64,000 nucleotides of DNA. Origin: Gardnerella swidsinskii (GTDB taxonomy: Bacteria > Actinomycetota > Actinomycetes > Actinomycetales > Bifidobacteriaceae). How positions within the stretch are numbered: position 1 is the stretch's first letter; each line of letters begins with the position of its first letter. The stretch spans positions 248,001 to 312,000 of the forward strand of contig NZ_QJVB01000002.1 of the NCBI RefSeq assembly GCF_003397705.1. Direction: 5' to 3'. Under the pieces are notes generated by a model. It saw only the letters and a program-made list of their open reading frames with translations. It was not told the origin of the DNA and did not search any database. The position numbers and the translations under genes are program-made. Of the stretch, positions 57,777-64,000 are shown one piece after another.

Positions 57777-57856
57777 TTTTATTTATTCTTTATTTATTCT
57801 TTATTTATTCTTTATTTATTCTTTATTTATTCTTTATTTATTCTTTATTTATTTTT
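57777..57856. repeat. 11-bp tandem repeat upstream of the peptide transporter operon
   Basis: About seven copies of CTTTATTTATT (forward strand) run from 57777 to 57856, ending about 55 bases before the binding-protein start (57722). The gene is on the reverse strand, where it reads as an A-rich tract of AATAAATAAAG units. The unit is one helical turn, so copy-number changes would shift promoter or upstream elements. AT-only repeats of this sort are prone to slippage. Confidence 0.85.
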
Positions 57857-58200
57857 GTCTTATAGCTCGCCGCTTTATTGGAAATGCACATTTGCAAACA
57901 TAACTATTTGCATACCACATAAACCCAAATACAAGTCGACTGCATTACTAATCGTAGTCGATTGACAAGCCAGTCTCACCTATGGCGCGTCCAAAAAATC
58001 AAATCATATTTTGTATATTTTTGTAATATTTTTATACCAATACATATGAGATATATCCTACGAATGTGGTTAAATTCCAACAGAACGTAAACTTGCAAAC
58101 GTACGCAATAATCGACATAAGATTACAGCGTAGAAGCGCGCAAATTCACGAAATATTAAGATGCATACACGTATCTCATATGTTAAAACTAAAGCGAGGA
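57857..58200. other. Divergent region between the peptide transporter and pdxS
   Basis: 344 bases holding the pdxS promoter and possibly the transporter promoter. A 13-bp inverted repeat, ACATATGAGATAT (58042-58054) and GTATCTCATATGT (58171-58183, 12 of 13 matches), flanks the leader and could fold or bind a regulator. A 46-codon in-frame extension of pdxS here is not thought to be translated. Confidence 0.5.
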
Positions 58201-59139
58201 ATGATGGCTGAGAACTTGAATACTACGGTAACTGTGAACGAATCCTCGGATCCGCAAAATAAAAGCGGCGAAGACCGTACAGCATTGAACCGCCAATTGG
58301 CGCAAATGCTTAAGGGTGGCGTAATTATGGACGTCACCACCCCAGAGCAGGCGCGAATTGCTGAAGATTCTGGCGCATGCGCAGTTATGGCTTTGGAGCG
58401 TATTCCTGCCGATATTCGTGCAGCAGGCGGCGTTTCTCGTATGAGCGACCCGGCTATGATCCACGGCATTCAAGAGGCTGTGTCTATTCCTGTTATGGCA
58501 AAATGCCGTATCGGTCACTTTGTTGAAGCACAAGTGCTTGAGGCTATCGAGATCGACTACATCGACGAAAGCGAAGTGCTTTCTCCAGCCGACGACGTGT
58601 ATCACATCAATAAGCGCGATTTTGCTGTGCCTTTCGTTTGCGGCGCTAAGGATTTGGGTGAAGCTTTGCGCAGAATCAACGAAGGCGCTTCCATGATTCG
58701 CACTAAGGGCGAGCCAGGAACTGGAGACGTGATTCAAGCTGTGCGTCACATGCGCATGATGAATTCCGCAATTCGTAAGCTTACAAGCATGCGCGAGGAT
58801 GAGCTTTTTGAAGAAGCCAAAAATTTGCGCGTGCCTTTCGAACTCGTAAAATACGTTGCACAAAACGGCAAGCTCCCTGTTGTTAACTTCGCAGCCGGCG
58901 GCGTTGCTACCCCAGCCGACGCTGCTTTAATGATGCAGCTTGGTGCCGAAGGCGTATTCGTTGGCTCCGGTATCTTTAAGTCTGGAGACCCAGCAAAGCG
59001 TGCTGCAGCAATCGTTAAAGCTGTAACTAATTACAAGGACGCCAAGATGATTGCTAAGCTTTCCGAAAACTTGGGCGAAGCTATGGTTGGCATTAACGAG
59101 CAGGAAATCAAGCTTTTAATGGCTGAGCGAGGCGAGTAA
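58201..59139 (+). CDS. pdxS: Pyridoxal 5'-phosphate synthase, PdxS subunit
   Basis: 312 residues. Forms PLP from ribose 5-phosphate, glyceraldehyde 3-phosphate and ammonia supplied by PdxT. Seen: [94 protein letters not shown] and [20 protein letters not shown]. The frame extends upstream to 58066, but AGCGAGGA just before ATGATG at 58201/58204 fixes the start. pdxT follows after two bases. Confidence 0.96.
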   Translation: MMAENLNTTVTVNESSDPQNKSGEDRTALNRQLAQMLKGGVIMDVTTPEQARIAEDSGACAVMALERIPADIRAAGGVSRMSDPAMIHGIQEAVSIPVMAKCRIGHFVEAQVLEAIEIDYIDESEVLSPADDVYHINKRDFAVPFVCGAKDLGEALRRINEGASMIRTKGEPGTGDVIQAVRHMRMMNSAIRKLTSMREDELFEEAKNLRVPFELVKYVAQNGKLPVVNFAAGGVATPADAALMMQLGAEGVFVGSGIFKSGDPAKRAAAIVKAVTNYKDAKMIAKLSENLGEAMVGINEQEIKLLMAERGE

Positions 59140-59141
59140 TT

Positions 59142-59735
59142 TTGTCAAACTCACCTACCAATACTGATAACTCCGCTCATACTGTAGCAGTTTTAGCTGT
59201 TCAGGGAGCTTTTCTTGAGCATCGCTTAATGCTGGAAAAGCTGGGAGCGCGCGTAATAGAGCTTCGGCAGGCGCGCGATTTGGAGCAGTCTTTCGACAGA
59301 TTAGTGTTGCCGGGCGGCGAAAGCACCGTGCAAGCTAAGCTTCTTCGCGAGCAAAATATGCTCGAGCCTTTGCGCGAGAGAATTGCAGGCGGCATGCCTG
59401 TTCTTGGCACTTGCGCAGGCTTGATTTTGCTTGCTAAGAACGTGGAAGGTAACGAAGTTAACGGCTTCGGTACTTTAGACGTAACGGTTAAGCGCAATGC
59501 TTACGGCCGCCAGCTTGGAAGCTTCCACTGCGAAGCTGAATTTGGTGATCTTGGCAAGGTGCCGATGACATTTATTCGCGCGCCTTATATTGCAGAGGTC
59601 GGCACTAATGCTGAGGTTCTTGCAACTGTTGATGGTCACATTGTGGCCGCGCGCCAAGGTAACCAAATTGGCATGTCCTTCCACCCGGAGCTTGACGACG
59701 ATACGCGAATCCACCAGCTTTTCTTGGATTTGTAA
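59142..59735 (+). CDS. pdxT: Pyridoxal 5'-phosphate synthase glutaminase, PdxT subunit
   Basis: 197 residues, class I glutamine amidotransferase. Releases ammonia for PdxS in a 12+12 complex. Seen: VAVLAVQGAFLEHRLMLEKLGARV, LPGGESTVQAKLL, the nucleophile in GTCAGLILLA and the His-Glu pair in MSFHPELDDDTR. The start is a TTG at 59142 with GCGAGGCGAG upstream in the end of pdxS, so it is tightly coupled. A strong terminator follows. Confidence 0.94.
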   Translation: MSNSPTNTDNSAHTVAVLAVQGAFLEHRLMLEKLGARVIELRQARDLEQSFDRLVLPGGESTVQAKLLREQNMLEPLRERIAGGMPVLGTCAGLILLAKNVEGNEVNGFGTLDVTVKRNAYGRQLGSFHCEAEFGDLGKVPMTFIRAPYIAEVGTNAEVLATVDGHIVAARQGNQIGMSFHPELDDDTRIHQLFLDL

Positions 59736-59749
59736 GCGGATTCGTAACT

Positions 59750-59769
59750 CCGGCAAATGTTCCATAAAA
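59750..59769. repeat. 20-bp dispersed repeat, copy 2
   Basis: CCGGCAAATGTTCCATAAAA matches 42489-42508 in 19 of 20 bases. It lies between the pdxT stop and its terminator. Confidence 0.7.
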
Positions 59770-59802
59770 CAGCCAACGCTCGCGCGAGCGTTGGCTGTTT
59801 TT
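59766..59802 (+). terminator. Rho-independent terminator of pdxST
   Basis: A perfect stem ACAGCCAACGCTCG/CGAGCGTTGGCTGT is followed by TTTTT. It lies 30 bases after the pdxT stop. Confidence 0.92.
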
Positions 59803-59834
59803 CGTTACTCACGCAGAACGCAATCTGCAATAAC
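59803..59834. repeat. Degenerate copy of the palindromic repeat
   Basis: CGTTACTCACGCAG followed eight bases later by CTGCAATAAC keeps the GTTAC...GTAAC-type arm pair with mismatches. It abuts the pdxST terminator. Confidence 0.6.
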
Positions 59835-60112
59835 AACACACTTTTTAACGCGTACGTCAAAAACTTTGAATTTTATGTAATTTGCACAGTAAACGTATAC
59901 ATGCACGACAAACGTAATGCAATCGTAATACAGTGTAAAACGTTTATATAATATTGTATAACAGTGCAACACATTATAGAATGTAATAAAAGTTGATATA
60001 TGAATATAAAAGAGCTAGAAAAACAAATCAAAATTAAACAAAATTAACGAGTCAAGAAAACTAGCGCACTTATAGAAGCAAAAATTATAAGTATAAAATC
60101 AAGGAGCATATT
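59835..60112. other. AT-rich promoter region of the antitoxin gene
   Basis: 278 bases with no gene. Two related short blocks, GTAATACAGTG (about 59927) and GTATAACAGTG (about 59956), could be operator half-sites for the antitoxin. The region ends with the ribosome binding site AAGGAG at 60101-60106. Confidence 0.4.
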
Positions 60113-60445
60113 ATGGCAATCAGCGCAACTACAACAGCAACAGCAACCCCAGCAGCAGCAAAAACCGCAGCGAAAACCGCAAGCATCAACGTGCGCGTCA
60201 CCAAGGATGTTAAAGCGCAAGCAGAAGAATTATTCGCAAGCTTCGGCATAACTCTTAGCGAAGCAATCAACATGTTCTTACACAAATCACTTATGGTAGA
60301 AGGACTCCCCTTCGACTTAAAACAGCCAAAATACAATAAAGAAACAATCGCCGCGTTTAAGGAATACGACTACATGAAAGCACATCCAGAAGAGTACAAG
60401 CGCTACGACAATGTTACCGAAGCATTGGAGGACGCACTAAAATGA
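60113..60445 (+). CDS. RelB/DinJ-family antitoxin
   Basis: 110 residues. After an Ala/Thr-rich N-terminal 22 residues comes the ribbon-helix-helix block SINVRVTKDVKAQAEELFASFGITLSEAINMFLHKSLMVEGLPFDL, the DinJ pattern. The rest (KYNKETIAAFKEYDYMKAHPEEY) wraps the toxin in this family. It normally represses its own operon and neutralises a YafQ-type toxin. The stop overlaps the toxin start (ATGA), the standard TA layout. The toxin gene is broken, so the antitoxin may now stand alone. Confidence 0.9.
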   Translation: MAISATTTATATPAAAKTAAKTASINVRVTKDVKAQAEELFASFGITLSEAINMFLHKSLMVEGLPFDLKQPKYNKETIAAFKEYDYMKAHPEEYKRYDNVTEALEDALK

Positions 60446-60722
60446 GCCTAAAAGTCGTATTATTAAATTCATTCAAAAGAGATCTTAAGCGAATCAAAAA
60501 ACGAGGATACGATATAAGCCTCTTAGATAGCGTCGTGCGAATGATTGCGCCGCAAGAGAAACTTGCTGAAAGATACTGTGACCACGCACTTACAGGCAAC
60601 TATTTAGGATTCCGCAATGCCATGTAAAACCAAATTGGCTTCTTATATATCGCATAGATAACGATGATGTGGTACTTGTGCTTTCTCGCACGGGAACACA
60701 CTCAGACGTATTCAACGAGTAG
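60442..60722 (+). pseudogene. YafQ-family toxin gene disrupted by a one-base frameshift
   Basis: The first frame reads 61 codons (SLKVVLLNSFKRDLKRIKKRGYD ... DHALTGNYLGFRNAM) and stops early. The next 32 codons in the +1 frame restore the family ending KPNWLLIYRIDNDDVVLVLSRTGTHSDVF. Adding one C in the GCC at about 60616-60622 would give FRNAHVKPNWLLIYR, as expected of YafQ, so a single C was probably lost. The intact protein would be a ribosome-dependent mRNA endonuclease. As written the active-site second half is absent, so the toxin is inactive. It may instead be a sequencing error. Confidence 0.85.
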
Positions 60723-60730
60723 CGCTGCGA

Positions 60731-60807
60731 GTTGCTAAGCGTTGAAATCACAGTGTGCTTTCAACGCAAGCGAGGTCTGCCTTAGTCTCAATTGACGAAG
60801 GCAGGAC
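60731..60807. repeat. Dispersed hairpin repeat, copy 2
   Basis: Hairpin GCGTTGAAA/TTTCAACGC (60739-60766), then CTGCCTT/AAGGCAG (60778-60804). The reverse complement is about 85% identical by eye to 42517-42572. This copy has an extra hairpin insert compared with copy 1. It lies between the broken toxin and the end of the surface protein gene. Confidence 0.75.
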
Positions 60808-60861
60808 AGATTTGTGTGGTAGTTCATTGGGAATTCGGTTGTGTTTTGCGTGCGCTGCGAT

Positions 60862-63800
60862 TTAGCGCTGTTTAGTGTGCTTGCCGAAGGTGGAATCGTC
60901 ACTTCGGAACCGAGCAAAGAAGCCGGTTGCCGCACTTACAGCAGATTTAATCATCGAGCCACTTACAACAGGATGCGCGAAGCAGTGCTTAGCACCAGAA
61001 GCAATATCGAGCGCGCCGCCACCAAAAGCCTTCGAAAACCCAGCTAAAGCAGAGCCAGAGAGCACAGACGCAACCCAACCATGACGACCAAATGCCCCAG
61101 CAACAGCGAACATTGAGAACAGTCCAATCGACAAGAACGTGAACATAACAGCCGACTGACCGCCAGTATGCGGCAAAGGCACTGGCTTAACAAAAGTCTC
61201 CAAATAGTACGTCGTAGTAAAGAACACTAAAGGCGACTTTGGATTACTAACAGGCACAGCACCATCACCATCGCCAAGTTCTGTCCAGGTGCAACCACCT
61301 TCGCTTGACTTCTTAAACATGATTTTATAAGTATTACCCTGTTTTTCGTCAGGCTCAGGTTCAGGATTTTCATCTTCATCATCGCCATCTCTTACAGATC
61401 GCGATTTCCTTGCGGATCGCAGTTTCTTTACACGCGATTTCAACGTTGCACTACGCGAGCCAGTATCAGTATCACCACCTGATTCATCGCCACCTTCACC
61501 TTCACCAGGTTCATCTCCGCCAGGTTCATCTCCACCTGGTTCCTCAGTACTAGTACCTTTGCCCGATTGAGAATCTATAGCGTACCGCAACTTTGAAGCG
61601 AAACTATTTTTTACAATTCTGTACGCATAATCCTGCGATTTTTCATCCTGTTTCTTCTCTAAATTACTCGAATTATACAGTGCAGGAACATAGTAAGTAT
61701 AAGTAGTGCCACCCGAATCTCTATTGCAATCACATGTCATATTGTCATTTTTTATATCTCCAGGCTCCATCAGCTTGGCTTTAACAGGAATGTAGTATGC
61801 AATCTTTTTAAGATCATCATCGTTTGAAATTGTATCTAAAATCGTAATATTATTAGTTACGACTATATTATTGCTGTGACCATTCTCATCGAGGGAGAAT
61901 ATTTCGCCATCAGCAAAATGACTTTTGATAGGATCATCCTCAGGATTATTCTCAAAACCACTAGACTGCAAGTTATTCGCAATCAGCGTGCCTTTAAAAC
62001 CACTGAACATACTATCAACAGAAAAGTAACGCTGCTTCCCTTCGTCATCCGTGTATACAGGTGTATCCGATTTTGTAAAAGCCTTATCGCTGAAATCTAA
62101 TATAAGACTGTCGCCGCTTTCTGCTCCTGCATTGGAAAACATTGAACTAAGATTCGTAACTTTTGAAATATTCCACTTGCTTAAATCTGCAGCGCCGGTA
62201 AGTTTTTTGCAATATGCAAACATGCTAGACATGTCCTTAACATTGCTAACATTCCACTTACTCAATCCACTTATATCAGTCAGCTTATCAAAATCAGAAC
62301 CGCTAACCTCATGGCTGAACATGTTGCTCATGTCCGTGACACTGCGAACATTCCAATCACTTAATGCACTTATATCAGCCAATCCTTTTATACCAATAGG
62401 ATTAGGATCATCTCCGGAACCGTAGATATCCGTAGCGCAACCGCTGAACATGCTGCTCATGTTCTTAACATTACTAACATTCCACTTTTCTAGACCTTTA
62501 AGGTCACTCAAGCTATTACAACCGCTGAACATGCTACTCATGTCCGTGACACTGCTCTTATCATTCAACCACTTACTCAAAGACTCAAGACTAGTTAAAC
62601 CATTACAACCGATGAACATGCTGTTCATGTTCTTAACACTGCCAACATCCCAACCACTCAAAGGTTCAAGACCAGTAAGACTGCCGCAATTGTTAAACAT
62701 GTCATGCATGTCAGTAACACTGCCAACATTCCAACCGCTCAAAGGTTGAAGATCAGAAAGAAAACTGCAGTTATCGAACATTCTATACGTGCTAGTTAAT
62801 TTGCTTGTACTGCTCTTACCGCTTGTCTTCCAATTAGATAATCCACTGATACTATCGAGGCTAGAGCATTCTGCAAACATGTCATCCATTTTTGTAACGT
62901 TACTAACATTCCAATTTTCTAGGCCCTCAGTATTTTTAATCTTGTCGCACAGCGCAAACATTGCCATCATATATTCAACGTTCTTTACAGTCCACTTTTT
63001 CAAAAATCCAAGCGAACTCATACTCTTGCAGTATTCGAACATACCGATCATTGCCACAACGCTTTTAGTATCCCAACCTTCCAAACCAGTAAAATCTGTT
63101 ATGCTGGTGCAACCCTCAAACATTCTGTTCATGTTCATAACATTGCTAACATTCCACTTACGTAAAGGTTCAACAGAAGCAATCGCCATCTCACCTGCAT
63201 ACCCGTCTACTGGATTCAAAGCATCATGTTGATTTTGGTTCTTAATAATAGACGCGAACATTCCGGACATACTTCTAACATTGCTCACATCCCAATCTTC
63301 CAACCCTTTAAGCGATTTCAAGCTCATGCACCCCTCGAACATGCCCTCCATATTCGTAACATTGTCAACCTTCCAATTAGCCAAACCGCTAATATCTTCT
63401 AAACCAGTGCACCCCTCGAACATGCCCTCCATATTCGTAACCTTGCTCACATCCCAACCGCTCAAAAAACTAAAATCAGTTAATGAGGAATCCTTAAATA
63501 GATAGGACATATCTGTAACATAACTTATATCGAAATTGTTTATGCTATCAATGTTACTAATATTTTCCCCTGAAAAAAGACCCACACCATTCTTTGACAA
63601 ACGCCCGTACGCATACACTCTGCCTCTGTAAAAACCAAGCAATCCTTCTGTAGGAGAAAGTTTTTTTATTTCATTTATAATTTCACCAAACTCATCACCG
63701 TGATGATCAGCACTAACGGCACACTTGTCTGCTCCGGATGGAGGCTCGATTGAAAGAGTCTCGATTGTTTCACCTGAAGTTACTATGGCATTAGCCACGC

Positions 63801-64000
63801 AAGCAGGAAGCTTTTTAACTTCTTCTAGGGTTAATTTCTCACTATCACCGGAGACGCGATCTTGACTCTTAGCTTTTTGAGCGTCTTTGCTATCTTTTTT
63901 AGAAGCCTTGTCAGCATTTTTGTCAGCATTTTTGTCAGATTTACCAGATTTTACAGTATCTTTACTGGCATCTTTGCCAGCATTGCTGTTATCTACAGAC
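60862..64000 (-). CDS. BspA-like DUF285 surface protein with LPxTG signal, 5' end beyond the window
   Basis: At least 1045 codons; the frame is open to the right edge although a GTG at 63798 could be mistaken for a start. Upstream codons encode a Lys/Asp/Ala/Ser-rich stretch (SKDTVKSGKSDKNADKNADK). Residues from about 63500 down to 62150 form 15 to 16 DUF285 repeats of type W(D/N)VSNVxxMxxMF. A Thr/Ser/Gly/Glu linker and a basic segment follow, then LPHTG at about 61161-61176 and a hydrophobic helix. Instead of the usual short basic end, about 70 residues more follow (WVASVLSGSALAG...). Such proteins bind host matrix or cells. The tail may come from a lost stop. Confidence 0.9.
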   Translation of the reverse strand, partial: SVDNSNAGKDASKDTVKSGKSDKNADKNADKASKKDSKDAQKAKSQDRVSGDSEKLTLEEVKKLPACVANAIVTSGETIETLSIEPPSGADKCAVSADHHGDEFGEIINEIKKLSPTEGLLGFYRGRVYAYGRLSKNGVGLFSGENISNIDSINNFDISYVTDMSYLFKDSSLTDFSFLSGWDVSKVTNMEGMFEGCTGLEDISGLANWKVDNVTNMEGMFEGCMSLKSLKGLEDWDVSNVRSMSGMFASIIKNQNQHDALNPVDGYAGEMAIASVEPLRKWNVSNVMNMNRMFEGCTSITDFTGLEGWDTKSVVAMIGMFEYCKSMSSLGFLKKWTVKNVEYMMAMFALCDKIKNTEGLENWNVSNVTKMDDMFAECSSLDSISGLSNWKTSGKSSTSKLTSTYRMFDNCSFLSDLQPLSGWNVGSVTDMHDMFNNCGSLTGLEPLSGWDVGSVKNMNSMFIGCNGLTSLESLSKWLNDKSSVTDMSSMFSGCNSLSDLKGLEKWNVSNVKNMSSMFSGCATDIYGSGDDPNPIGIKGLADISALSDWNVRSVTDMSNMFSHEVSGSDFDKLTDISGLSKWNVSNVKDMSSMFAYCKKLTGAADLSKWNISKVTNLSSMFSNAGAESGDSLILDFSDKAFTKSDTPVYTDDEGKQRYFSVDSMFSGFKGTLIANNLQSSGFENNPEDDPIKSHFADGEIFSLDENGHSNNIVVTNNITILDTISNDDDLKKIAYYIPVKAKLMEPGDIKNDNMTCDCNRDSGGTTYTYYVPALYNSSNLEKKQDEKSQDYAYRIVKNSFASKLRYAIDSQSGKGTSTEEPGGDEPGGDEPGEGEGGDESGGDTDTGSRSATLKSRVKKLRSARKSRSVRDGDDEDENPEPEPDEKQGNTYKIMFKKSSEGGCTWTELGDGDGAVPVSNPKSPLVFFTTTYYLETFVKPVPLPHTGGQSAVMFTFLSIGLFSMFAVAGAFGRHGWVASVLSGSALAGFSKAFGGGALDIASGAKHCFAHPVVSGSMIKSAVSAATGFFARFRSDDSTFGKHTKQR

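Noticed and set aside
57762..57965. 67-codon frame rich in Tyr/Leu/Phe repeats
   Set aside because: It is produced by translation of the 11-base tandem repeat, with no start signal.
58189..58863. 224-codon frame antisense to pdxS
   Set aside because: It is the mirror of a strongly conserved gene with normal codon use on the other strand.
60710..60726. 17 bases (ATTCAACGAGTAGCGCT) identical to 8561-8577 in the tRNA-Gln terminator
   Set aside because: Only one match, in unrelated contexts (the end of the broken toxin gene and a terminator); chance or convergence is sufficient.
63798..63800. GTG as start of the surface protein
   Set aside because: The same frame continues open for 67 more codons to the window edge with composition typical of a secreted-protein N-terminal region, and there is no signal peptide after the GTG.

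Overview
The window is a contiguous piece of a low-GC actinobacterial chromosome. The gene families and their order (a single-chain PurL, purT-purC-purL-purF-purM-purD with purE-purK nearby, proA/hypothetical/nadD, alr-dgt-dnaG, an actinobacterial SOS box at recA, a fused oligopeptide ABC ATPase) look like Bifidobacteriaceae. The low GC, the BspA-type LPxTG surface protein and the abundant intergenic hairpins point to Gardnerella. The genus is an inference from content; no database was searched.

Layout. 1-1260: 5' part of a lysine-type permease (reverse strand) behind a recognisable lysine riboswitch, then tRNA-Ala. 1.4-7 kb: a low-complexity membrane protein, an EamA exporter, a PPOX-fold flavoprotein, a LytTR/DUF3021 pair, a histidine phosphatase and RsfS. 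7-20.6 kb: housekeeping genes, mostly reverse strand: glmU, tRNA-Gln, prs, nadD, proA, recX-recA (SOS box), cinA, pgsA and ftsK, with thrC on the forward strand. 20.7-39.8 kb: tRNA-His and the purine locus (purT, C, L, F, M, D, then E, K), followed by a Fur-type regulator. An envelope block (LtaS-like synthase, Ag85-like hydrolase, DUF2156 aminoacyl-lipid synthase) sits between purD and purE.

39.8-42.7 kb is the accessory island: palindromic repeats, a very AT-rich gene for a 644-residue SIR2-domain protein (a likely NAD-consuming defence effector), a hairpin-dense non-coding tract and tRNA-Arg. 42.7-59.8 kb: an SLC13/ArsB-like transporter, a catabolic-type acetolactate synthase, dnaG-dgt-alr, a GNAT protein, luxS, a complete oligopeptide ABC operon with an 11-bp tandem repeat upstream, and pdxS-pdxT. 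59.8-64 kb is accessory again: a RelB/DinJ antitoxin with a frameshifted YafQ toxin, dispersed hairpin repeats, and a large DUF285 (BspA-like) LPxTG protein that runs off the right edge.

The most interesting items are the SIR2 gene in its hairpin-rich setting, a palindromic repeat family whose arm ends change together (GTTAC/GTAAC versus GACAC/GTGTC), the aminoacyl-lipid synthase/hydrolase pair, the broken YafQ toxin, and the surface protein with an abnormal tail after its sorting signal.
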